From: Candidatus Omnitrophota bacterium
Lineage (GTDB): Bacteria > Omnitrophota > Gorgyraeia > S143-82
Length of the DNA: 22,972 bases
Reading direction: 5' to 3'
Assembly: GCA_027065215.1 (NCBI GenBank)
Contig: JAMOOT010000011.1
Span: 1-22,972, forward strand
The notes below the pieces were generated by a model. That model made no database searches and was not told the DNA's origin. It worked only from the letters and a program-made list of their open reading frames with translations. Positions 7,579-16,900 of the stretch are shown here, one piece after another. The first letter of the stretch is position 1, and each line of letters opens with the position of its first letter. The translations under genes and the position numbers were made by a program.

Positions 7579-10500
7579 TATTTACCTCCCCCGCAATTAA
7601 TCCTATAGGTTCCACTTTTATTGACACGTGCCGGATCCGGCGCCCCATAACTAAAGACGTTAAATTTACTCATTTTATTAGACCAGACCACGGCCTGTAG
7701 ATAATAGGAGGTTCCGGCGGGAAGAACAAATGTATGGCTAATCTCATCTCCTGCCGGCTTTTCTCCATAGCCGGTGTAAAAGGATTTACTATTATCCAGG
7801 ACAACGATATCCACCCAGTCGGATCCTGAAACCCCTTTGACATCTACAGTAATAGCTAACATGTTGCTTAGATCAATTGGATCTAAGACAATCGTTGTAT
7901 CTCCATTCACATTATTCTGCTCCTTCTCTCTATAAGCCACCTGGTTGTCTCCCTGGTAAAGGGTAGCCAGGGCAGTGTAGTTTCCTGAAGGGGCCTGAAA
8001 GGTGCTGTTATAGATCTGAGTGCCATTCTGGCCAGAGATATCGTGAATCTCCTGATCGTAAAAGTCTCCTCCGCTCAAGGCCAAAATCAATTCGTATTCC
8101 GATGAATCCAGATTTTGTAGGTCAATCTGAACGGTTACATCGAAAGTCCGAGTATAGAAAAAATCCTTACTGGCCGTTCCTCCTTCAGGCACATTTATTC
8201 CCTCTGCTGCCCTCTGAGCCTTGTGGTTCCTGGGCCAACAGGTCAGTGTATAGTTCCCGGCCGGGACCTGCATCAGGTAATGGGCCTCACCCCTGGCGTC
8301 GGCTACAACCGAGCTGATCCGCCTCACTCCATGCTTCACGGCAATAATGGAAGCCCGCTCACCGGGATTAAGCCCGCTGATATCGCCGGCGATCTCGCCA
8401 AGAGTAAGAGAAGAGAGGTCAAAATTCTTACCACTCACATCTGAAGAGAGATCAATCTTATCTGCATTTTCTGGCTTGAAGCCCAGACCATCCTCCTTCC
8501 AGTAAACACTCAAATCACGGCCAGGGAGGTGGATACCGAGACGGTAGTCAGAGGCCGCAGGCAGCTTGGACAACTGGTAATTTATTTCATCAAGATCAGT
8601 TACATCAAGGCTTATGGCCCGTCTAAAAGTAGCATTATTGCTCCAAACAAAGACCTCGAGTCTATCCTCTCCAAGATTGGAGAGACCACTGATAGTCCCA
8701 TTCAAGCTGTAAAGGGTCTGGACCGGGAGAATGAAAGATATGGACCTATGTTGAACCATATCAACCATTACGGCCTGGTCAGAGCCACTCTGGGCTACTT
8801 GACCCTCACCAACATAAAAATAGGTGCCATCAGGGGCATCTACTGAGATCTGGTAAGAGCCAGGCGGCAACTTCAGAGTGCGAGTGAAATTACCGCTAGC
8901 CTCTGCCTGGGTGGGAACAAAGCTCAAAGACTGATCAACCTCATCACTCAATGCCCTAAGACTATACAGCTCACCTGCCTTTAGTCCGCCAGTAATAGTG
9001 AAGGTCAATTTATAACGACGGAAATCTTGCAAATTAAAATCTATATTTGGGGTCTTGTGACCGGCAGTAACAGAGACCTTGGTGGCCGCACTGGGATCAG
9101 GGGTGTATGTTCCTCCATTGTAATAGGCCGGTGTATTTTCATCGCCCAGAAATATGACCACCAGATAGTCATCAGCCGGGATAAGGTCAGTTATCTCATA
9201 GGTGCCGTTATCATTGACATCGCCGATTCCAAAGCCGCCCTTGATATCTGAATAGGCCCAGACCTCGGAATAAGCCAGGCCTTCTGGTATGTTTGAAACC
9301 GTGCCTGAAATTGTCCCAAACTCACTCTGCTCAGGAAAGGTGATGTTTAAATTCTCGTAGCTCAGATGGTCTTCATCAACTGTAAGGCATCGCTTTCCCT
9401 GATCATCTTCATAATATTTAATCTGCCCGTCTTTGATGGCGGCCAGATAATAGCTGCCGCAGGGGACTTTGAAGGAAAAATCGGTCTGGTTGGCTGTATT
9501 AAGGGTCGTGCTACGGACGGCCTCCAGGGTATCACAATCCCATAGGCCGACCATTACCTCACCGGCAGCATTTACCAGAGAACCCGATATCGAGCCCTTA
9601 GGGGTAAGGACAAAGTCGACACTCTTCGTCTCCCCATCACCAATAGTGACTTCTTTATGACCTTGTTCATAACAACAAAGATCTGCCGTGGCATTGTAAT
9701 TTCCAGGGACAACCTGGAGCTGATAACGACCGTCGTCACCAGTGACGGCCTGATAGCCACCAGCTTTAACCACTACCCCGGAAAGGGGTTCTTCTGTCTC
9801 ACTATCGGTCACTAGGCCCTGAATAGTTGCCGAAGGAACAAGTTTAAAATCTTGGGTCACAAGGCCGGCCCAGTCAACTTGTACTGTTGCTGTCCCTAAT
9901 TTATAGCCCTGCTTGGTTACATTGAGACGCCAGTCACCAGCAGGGAGATAGAGGACATAGATACCGTTCTGGTCGCTCTGGGCATTATAGTCCTCTCCTG
10001 CAGACACGGTCGCCCCGGGTAAGACGATCCCCAAATCGGCATCCTTGATCACTCCTGTGACCTTGCCATAAGCATTAAGGACAAAGTCATGTTTTGTCTG
10101 CCCACCATCAGGAATCGTCACCTGGACCTCATTCTCTTGATAGTTTTCCTTTTGAGCCTTTACCGTATAATCGCCTGCCGGGGCCTCAATACTATAGGAG
10201 CCGTCCTCGGCACTATATGCCTCGTATGAGGTGCCCTCAAGAAAGATATGCACTCCCTGCAGCAATGTCCCGTTTCCATCTGTGACCTTGCCGGAAAGGA
10301 ACCCTGGAGAAGGAATATATGTGAGGATGATATCCTTAGTCAGCTCTTGGCCTTCGGCCAAGGTGATATTTTCCTCAAAGGGTTGATATTTTGCCTTTTC
10401 AGCCCGCAAGGTATACGTCCCAGGGAGCAGACCTTCAAGGCAATAGTTGCCATTATTGTCAGTAAGCGCTTCATAGCTCGTGTCCTTGAGAAATACCTTT

Positions 10501-11213
10501 GCGCCGGAGATTGGCTTTACATTATCTTCATCTTCTTGGGTCACTTTGCCGCAGACCCTGGCTGGAGTTATAGGCTGGAGGCTAAAATCCTGTGTGGTCA
10601 CCTGATTTTGTTTGACTACAACATTTACAGCCTTATCTTGATGATAGCCAGTTTTTGCGGCTTCAACCGTATAGGTCCCTACGGGTAGAGAAAACCGATA
10701 ATTCCCCTTATCATCAGTCTGGGTGACCCTCTGTAGCTCTGAGACAGTTACTGTAACCCCAGACAATGGCTCAGCGGTCTTGGCATCGGTCACCTGGCCC
10801 TCAAGGTTCCCCATGGGCTGTTTGGCCGTGAGGGTAAAGTCTATTTCCTCAAGGAATGGGACTCCATCTGTCAACCTGAGGACATCCGCTTCTTCTGGTT
10901 TGTCCTTGCCTTGATAACACTGCTCAAAATAGTCCTGCCCAGGGGAGACACAGACCTTATATGTCCCAAGCGGAATGGGATCACCAGAATTGGTGTAATC
11001 CAGCTCATAGAGTCCTTCATCGTTCGTATAAGAACTGGCCACCCACTTCATGGTCTGGGCATCATAAAGGAGGACAAAGACATTCCCTATCCCCCTACCC
11101 CCGGTGTCTTTAACATGACCCCTGATATATGTCTGGGCATGGACACTCCCAGCCATTCCTAAAAATCCTATAAGGATCAGGAGCACAACCATTCGAATCC
11201 TGGTATGTAACAT
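7578..11213 (-). CDS. Secreted multi-repeat carboxypeptidase-regulatory-like protein, 1211 aa
   Basis: A longer frame could start at 11231, but that ATG sits within or before the SD AAAGGGGGAT, which is properly spaced for the ATG at 11213. I therefore use MLHTRIRM as the N-terminus. Residues 1-27 are a signal peptide (VHAQ). Then come about eight transthyretin-like CarboxypepD_reg modules (about 29-90, 137-213, 221-300, 307-382, 385-460, 463-537, 541-627, 634-730). They share the pattern GxVTD...PLSGV.V......TDxxGxYxxxxPxGxYxxxAxxxGY. Residues 730-1211 continue with more diverged beta-sandwich repeats. There is no peptidase catalytic domain. This architecture typifies elongated surface or matrix stalks. 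It is coupled to the dockerin-like gene by a 1-nt overlap and lies 79 nt after the 808-aa gene, so it is probably co-transcribed with both. Confidence 0.85.
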   Translation of the reverse strand: MLHTRIRMVVLLILIGFLGMAGSVHAQTYIRGHVKDTGGRGIGNVFVLLYDAQTMKWVASSYTNDEGLYELDYTNSGDPIPLGTYKVCVSPGQDYFEQCYQGKDKPEEADVLRLTDGVPFLEEIDFTLTAKQPMGNLEGQVTDAKTAEPLSGVTVTVSELQRVTQTDDKGNYRFSLPVGTYTVEAAKTGYHQDKAVNVVVKQNQVTTQDFSLQPITPARVCGKVTQEDEDNVKPISGAKVFLKDTSYEALTDNNGNYCLEGLLPGTYTLRAEKAKYQPFEENITLAEGQELTKDIILTYIPSPGFLSGKVTDGNGTLLQGVHIFLEGTSYEAYSAEDGSYSIEAPAGDYTVKAQKENYQENEVQVTIPDGGQTKHDFVLNAYGKVTGVIKDADLGIVLPGATVSAGEDYNAQSDQNGIYVLYLPAGDWRLNVTKQGYKLGTATVQVDWAGLVTQDFKLVPSATIQGLVTDSETEEPLSGVVVKAGGYQAVTGDDGRYQLQVVPGNYNATADLCCYEQGHKEVTIGDGETKSVDFVLTPKGSISGSLVNAAGEVMVGLWDCDTLEAVRSTTLNTANQTDFSFKVPCGSYYLAAIKDGQIKYYEDDQGKRCLTVDEDHLSYENLNITFPEQSEFGTISGTVSNIPEGLAYSEVWAYSDIKGGFGIGDVNDNGTYEITDLIPADDYLVVIFLGDENTPAYYNGGTYTPDPSAATKVSVTAGHKTPNIDFNLQDFRRYKLTFTITGGLKAGELYSLRALSDEVDQSLSFVPTQAEASGNFTRTLKLPPGSYQISVDAPDGTYFYVGEGQVAQSGSDQAVMVDMVQHRSISFILPVQTLYSLNGTISGLSNLGEDRLEVFVWSNNATFRRAISLDVTDLDEINYQLSKLPAASDYRLGIHLPGRDLSVYWKEDGLGFKPENADKIDLSSDVSGKNFDLSSLTLGEIAGDISGLNPGERASIIAVKHGVRRISSVVADARGEAHYLMQVPAGNYTLTCWPRNHKAQRAAEGINVPEGGTASKDFFYTRTFDVTVQIDLQNLDSSEYELILALSGGDFYDQEIHDISGQNGTQIYNSTFQAPSGNYTALATLYQGDNQVAYREKEQNNVNGDTTIVLDPIDLSNMLAITVDVKGVSGSDWVDIVVLDNSKSFYTGYGEKPAGDEISHTFVLPAGTSYYLQAVVWSNKMSKFNVFSYGAPDPARVNKSGTYRINCGGGK

Positions 11214-11292
11214 TTTATATCCCCCTTTCAAAACTTTTTTTCATAATTAGAATTCACTACATCTGCATGCAATATCTTTTTATCTTCCCCTT

Positions 11293-13719
11293 TTAAAACT
11301 CTATCATCCCCCAACAATAGTCCTGGAGCTGATCCAGCGGTCGGGCTCCGGAAGGGGCAATCAAATAGTAGAAATGGCCGCTTTCCGGGGCCTGACTTAA
11401 AATTATCTCTTTGTTTATGCCAGAAGAGACCTCAGAGAGAAATGGACGGATACCCTCAGCCAGGGGCTGCAGTTTGCCATCAGGGCTGACAATCCACCAC
11501 TCTCCCTGGGATTCAACCGCCAGATAGAGATCTATTGAACCATCTTTATAACAAGGCAGGGCCAAAGATACTTTAAGATCCCTCCCCAGCCTGGATATGG
11601 AGACCGGCTGGACCAAGGGATCAGGCCGTATCCCGGAAACTACCCCACCTGAAATACCCTTTGGAATTTCATCTACAGCCATATCAAAATATAAAAGCTG
11701 ACCGGAAAACGATCCTTCAAGGGATTCTCCCTCAGGGACCACAAGATAATAGAAGACATACTTTCCCACGGGTAAAACACTTACAGGATAGGATGTCACA
11801 TCAAGATTCAGATTATCACACATACCTGACCTGAATGGGACGAGATCAGTCACCAGATTGGAATTTTCATCAAAGAGGATCAGTAACGGACATCCTCCTT
11901 GCTTCGGGGTATAGGTCACTCCCAGATAGATATCGACTGGCTGCCCATAGCACGGAGCGGAAAGGCTGAGGGAAAATTGACCCTGGAACCAGTTAGCGGC
12001 AATGGGCTGATATATTGGATCTGGATCATCCATCGTCTGCTCGTCAATGGCCGTCACCGCCAGGTTTTTGTTCTTAAGACACGGGACCACCCCCACCCGG
12101 AGATCAATCCTGGTCCCAGCTGCATCCTGGATTTCCAGCTTCTCCCAACCCTGGGACACGGCCTCTATGGTCAACTGGTCTCCCTCTATGTATGCCCTTA
12201 CAGTCAACGGATTTGGAGAACCGACAATAGTGTAAGGCGGGGTACCACCCACTATTTTGACTACTCGTTCATTTCCCTCTGGGATAAAGACCTCTGACTC
12301 CGATAAATCAAAGCCCAGGGGCTGACCGGAAGTCACTGTCCTGGAAAATACTTTTTCAGTTGAATGGCCCACACTATCCTGGGCATAGATATGAATGACA
12401 TACAGGCCTGGATAGAGGACAGTGACCATGGTCAGGGAATGACCATCAGCCGAAAGTTCTCGGTTAAAGACGGGTTGAGGGCTCACAGGATTACCGTCCT
12501 TATCGGTGATCTCTGCCCGGCAATTTTCTTCATCCAGCAGGCCGTCGTCTCTAATCTTGACCCAGACCTGATTACCGCTGACCTCAACCCCTACTTCAGG
12601 GGCTCTGGTATCTTCCACCACCTCGACCTTGACCTCTCGGCCAGAAGACTCGTTTCCACTCTTATCAAAGGCAGTCACCTTAAACCAATAGGTATCTCCT
12701 AAGGATAATGAACCAATCTTATAACCCAAATTTTCTGGTGAAAGCTCGGCAATTTCCAGATAGTCAGCATCCCCCTGGCGCTGGTAGATCCGATATCCAG
12801 CCAGATCAGCACTGGGAGAGGGCTCCCAGGAGAGCTTAACCTCCTGGCCCTCAAGGCGGGCCGTCACGCGTCCACAATCTATTGGTGGAATCTTGTCATC
12901 TATGGCTACATCAAGGCTGATCCTTCTGTGGTCTGTAGCCTGATTTTCATCAGTAATGGTCAGGGTTATCTGATATGTCCCTTCCATAGCCGGGGCAATC
13001 CAGGATGTCTCAATAACACCAGGATAAGGGGGACTTAGCTCTCCGGACTGGGGATTAAAGCCGCCAGCGCCGGCCGAGAAGGAATAACTGAGAATATCAT
13101 TGTCAGGATCCTTGACATGAAAACTGAGATGTACTGACTCTCCAGGAGCGACCTGAAGGGGACTGGCCTCCCATGAGAGGATCTCCGGTGCCTGATTCAT
13201 GGCCACCACACGTAGGTTGATGTTGGTAATAGACGGCTGCCAGGACGACCCACTCCAGATGGCCTGGATCTCATCCCCGGTAACAGGGTCCACAGGGATT
13301 GTGTCATACTCAAGACCCCTATCCTTATCCCAGAAACGGAAACTCAGTTTTTCCCCCTCGACCGGCCCTTCTACAAAAGTGGTATTTGGATCATCTCCAT
13401 AGACCTTGATCCAGAATTGATTTGGGAAATAGAGCCCAAGACTTGGATCCCCGACCACACCAACTCCACAAACACGACCTTCAGAATCATAAGCGGCCAC
13501 TTCGTCTCCCAGGCCGATGTCTATTCCTGCCCCTATAATCACACCTTGAAACACGTGTATCACTGGAGTCGCTTGTCTATTGGAGAAATGGACAGGCTCC
13601 ATGGCAAACTGACCTTCCCACGCCATAACGCAACTTTCAGGGACCTGAACCCATATAACCGTGATCACCAATAGTACCGGCAATAACCACCACTGGGTGT
13701 GCTTCCTCTTGAAGCTCAT
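11293..13719 (-). CDS. Secreted multi-domain Ig/FN3 protein, 808 aa
   Basis: ATG is preceded by GGGGAG at good spacing. Residues 1-33 form a long signal peptide. Residues about 45-160 contain GDEVAAYDSEGRVCGVGVV and WIKVYGDDPNTTF. This domain recurs in secreted proteins that also carry dockerins or sorting tails. Residues 175-275 are a cadherin/PKD-like sandwich (DPDNDILSYSFSAGAGG). Residues 282-370 are FN3 (VKLSWEPSPSADLAGYRIY...YWFKVTAFDKSGNES). Residues 375-550 contain two further Ig-like units. Residues 575-808 hold two copies of a module (VDIYLGVTY...GKYVFYYLVVPEG; IDLYLAVES...GHFYYLIAPSG) that is also found in the 292-aa protein. There are no catalytic residues. It is probably the first gene of the 808-1211-338-1103 operon. 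A structural or adhesive role is inferred. Confidence 0.82.
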   Translation of the reverse strand: MSFKRKHTQWWLLPVLLVITVIWVQVPESCVMAWEGQFAMEPVHFSNRQATPVIHVFQGVIIGAGIDIGLGDEVAAYDSEGRVCGVGVVGDPSLGLYFPNQFWIKVYGDDPNTTFVEGPVEGEKLSFRFWDKDRGLEYDTIPVDPVTGDEIQAIWSGSSWQPSITNINLRVVAMNQAPEILSWEASPLQVAPGESVHLSFHVKDPDNDILSYSFSAGAGGFNPQSGELSPPYPGVIETSWIAPAMEGTYQITLTITDENQATDHRRISLDVAIDDKIPPIDCGRVTARLEGQEVKLSWEPSPSADLAGYRIYQRQGDADYLEIAELSPENLGYKIGSLSLGDTYWFKVTAFDKSGNESSGREVKVEVVEDTRAPEVGVEVSGNQVWVKIRDDGLLDEENCRAEITDKDGNPVSPQPVFNRELSADGHSLTMVTVLYPGLYVIHIYAQDSVGHSTEKVFSRTVTSGQPLGFDLSESEVFIPEGNERVVKIVGGTPPYTIVGSPNPLTVRAYIEGDQLTIEAVSQGWEKLEIQDAAGTRIDLRVGVVPCLKNKNLAVTAIDEQTMDDPDPIYQPIAANWFQGQFSLSLSAPCYGQPVDIYLGVTYTPKQGGCPLLILFDENSNLVTDLVPFRSGMCDNLNLDVTSYPVSVLPVGKYVFYYLVVPEGESLEGSFSGQLLYFDMAVDEIPKGISGGVVSGIRPDPLVQPVSISRLGRDLKVSLALPCYKDGSIDLYLAVESQGEWWIVSPDGKLQPLAEGIRPFLSEVSSGINKEIILSQAPESGHFYYLIAPSGARPLDQLQDYCWGMIEF

Positions 13720-13840
13720 CTAATCTCCCCTAACATGACATGAAAAATTTATTTAGATTTAGTTTAGCCCGACACTCGCATAGCTCGCTAAATCCATTCA
13801 CTCAATAAAAAAACATCTCATCATAAAATTCAGTTGCTTC

Positions 13841-13868
13841 ATAATATACTGAATATAATCGATTACAA
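13841..13868 (-). promoter_or_regulatory. Candidate promoter for the 808-aa gene and operon
   Basis: On the minus strand, TTGTAA (13868-13863) and TATTAT (13846-13841) are spaced 16 nt. The site lies just after the terminator of the toroid gene and about 120 nt before the 808-aa start. The leader contains an imperfect inverted repeat (GATTTAG at 13756-13762 with CTAAATC at 13788-13794) of unknown meaning. The boxes are moderate matches in AT-rich DNA. Confidence 0.35.
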
Positions 13869-13881
13869 AAGACCTTAATCT

Positions 13882-13914
13882 TATAGGGAGTGACCCTTTA
13901 GGTCACCCCCTATA
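13882..13914 (-). terminator. Hairpin terminator after the toroid gene
   Basis: TATAGGGAGTGACC (13882-13895) pairs with GGTCACCCCCTATA (13901-13914) over 14 positions with a single mismatch (a wobble G-U on the minus strand) and a 5-nt loop. It begins 14 nt past the stop of the 1654-aa gene. There is no long U-tract on either strand, but the stem is strong and well placed. Confidence 0.65.
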
Positions 13915-13928
13915 ACTTGTTTACTCTA

Positions 13929-16900
13929 CTACGGTGTTGGCACCGGCCAGGTAGTCTGAGCCCCTGTATGGATAATGACCATTGATGGATCTGTAGCCTT
14001 CAAAAGGTCTCCAGAGCCCGCATCGTCCTGGCTCCGATAGCCACCATCGGTCAGGGTCATTACATAGTCAACATCAGCATTTAGGATATCTGCAACTGAT
14101 TGATTGGTCCAGTTGTAGAGGATGTACCAGCCGTTGTTCTGACCAGCAGGGCTGAGAGTAAAGGAATCTGTATCCCCAAGAGGCTCTCCGAAGAAATAGT
14201 ATTTCTCTGAACTTTCATGAATACAGGCAAAGCCCTCAGAACTCCACTCATGGCCAACAAGATAGGCGTGTCCACCGACTAAGGCCTTGAGGTCACCCTG
14301 GCCTCCATAATTATAGTGGATGCCCTTGTCATCGGCACCGAGCATCTCCGTTCCCCATCTCAAATCTCCAGAATATGGAACTCCGTCTCTCATGATAATT
14401 TCTGCATCAGAGAGATTATTGTCAACCGGCACCTCTGGCCAGTTCTTAGGCACTAGAGAGGGGATGCTGTCGCTATCCCGGTAGTAAACCTTCTTGACCG
14501 GCACAGCTATCATAGACCACTGACCCCTTTCAAACGAGGCAGTCTGAATTGGGGCCTCTTGTGTCATGGCCAGATTGATATCGTGGCTGTAAGCCTTTCC
14601 CTCATCTTTATTATACACAGCATTAAAGTTGATGTAGAAATCGGCATCAGCCGAGGCCACGCCTGTCACTGGAACCATCCTGAAACCTTCAGCCGTCTGT
14701 CGAGTGACTGTAAGCACAACAGGGTCTCCAGCACTGACATTGTTGATCACATGAAGGAGATAGTGCCCATTCTCATCCGTATATGCCCGTGCCACAGGAG
14801 AAGAACCCCATGGGCCCCAATAGTAAGGCACATAGCCGATAACCTTCTCTCCAAGTAAGATCTGTCCAGTTGTCGGGTTGAAGGTGACCGCCTTGGCCTC
14901 CCACTCATCCGGTTCCAGTTCAGCAGACGAACTTATGTCCACCGGCACACCTTTTGCGAACTTGAGATAGAACGTAGTAGACTGGTGCCGCTCAAAGGCC
15001 CTATCAAAGAGACCCTCATAATCCTCCCAGTGATAGCTCAGGCCATTATAATTGATAAAGACCGAACCAGTACCGTGTTTTTTCATCACCCAGGCAGTGA
15101 CTGCCGCTCGAGAAACGATATTCTCGTTATCGGTTACCTGACCAGTAATATCCATTACATATATATGCCCGTTATTTATCTCAGAGATAGGGGCCCAGAA
15201 ATCGGCAAAAAATCCTCCTGTAACTGGCAGACCAAGCCTAGCATAAGAGAGGCCATTTTGTTCCTTCAGGGTAATACTATAGGTGACAGACTCCCCATTT
15301 CCTGGCACAGCCAAGGCATTTTGGGCCAATTGGATTACCAGTTCCCCACAGCAAGAACCAGAATTTACATAGGTTGCCCCACTCAGATCTACATTCATAC
15401 CTTCAAAATCATCTGCTGGTGAGCGATTTGATGATAAGAAGGTGGCGTCATTATACCAGTTCGATTCCCTCCAGTTAGACCCGCTCGCACTATAGGGCAG
15501 ATCAAGCCAGACATGAAGCTGGTTGTTCACTGGATCATACCAAGCATTTAGGCCGGGATTCTTAGGCTCAAAGGTCTGATAAGCCATATATTGACCGTCA
15601 ATAGACTGCCCATTCAGGCTCAAGCCGCTGTTTGAAATATTAATAGCGGCCATGGTATTCTTATCGGCAAAACCGCTCGGCTCAACCTCTATGACCAGGT
15701 GATGACCATCATCACTCAGTTTCGTACTAGTTACATTCCAGGTATAAGGACGGCCATAGATGTCCTCGGTTGAGACCTCTATTGTGGAGTTGGGATCTAA
15801 AGAACCTTCAAAGACCTCTTCACACCCAGAGTAGAGGACAAAGCGGTCTATCATTCCGTCATTGTTAGTGTCCAAGGAGAAGGTGTCTACATAAGGTCCA
15901 CTCTCTTCACAGGGCTCCAGTTCGACTGAAGAGGTATCTTTATTTTGAACTGTAAGGCCAAATATCCCGGCTGGATAAGTGGCGACAACTCCAGGATCGG
16001 CAAAGGCTACTGTTCCTCCAGCCGTGCAGTCAAAGCACTCATCAGAGGATTTAGGCATCAGAAAGACAGTGGTCTGTCCCGCCCACTCGTTGGTCCACAT
16101 ACCGGCAATTTTGAACTCCGTATCCTGACCCAGGGTAAGGACAAAGTCTGACGGGTCTATTGTCGCAGGATCAACAGCACCATCTATAACCACCCTAATT
16201 TCACACCCACTAAATTCGGCCTTGGAGATCTTGGGTGGATACAGGTTGTAACGATTTTCCCTGCAAGTGCTCAAGTTTCCATCATAACCAAAGAGGTCCA
16301 GGTCAAGGGCATTACCTGAAAGATCTGTCAGGTTACCAAGACTGCTGACTTTCAGATCAAAACAAGGCGTTCTGTGCAAGTCATCAAAATAACCTGACTC
16401 ACCCACCGTTACCCAGAGGGTATGGTCATTTATCAAAGTGGCATTAGTTATATTCCATTCATATGGACGATCCCAGATTCCTGAAAGCTGCTCGGTAGAG
16501 ATATTCATATTGATACCATTGACCGTAGCATTTGATTCGGGAACAGCAAAGCCCCCACTATAATAAATGGCAAAGTGGTCTATCTGGTTGTCATTGTCGG
16601 TGTCAAATGCCCCAATCTGCACATCTGGCGGCGGGCCAACAACGGTTCTGCAGGTACCGTTACATCCTTCACAGGCAACAACATTCCCTTCTCCGTCGCT
16701 GGACTCTATTACATCTTTACCAGAGAGGCAGATAGAGCCTGTGTCACCCATTTCCCACTCATAGTTGATTACATGAAGGGTGACCGAGTACTCTCCCCAA
16801 TTGTTGATATCCTCAATTTTTATTTCCTCATTAGTGTGAGGTTTGGGAATCTTCCTTCCATCAGGCATCTGGAGGCAAAAATCAGTGTTGTCAACCGTAG

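Noticed and set aside
10248..10688. Plus-strand 146-aa frame
   Set aside because: Antisense to the carboxypeptidase-regulatory repeats; its hydrophobic stretches mirror the repeat codons.
3228..13719. Cellulosome gene cluster
   Set aside because: Cohesin- and dockerin-like domains are present, but there are no glycoside hydrolase, carbohydrate-binding or SLH modules, and the dockerin repeats have a degenerate second loop.
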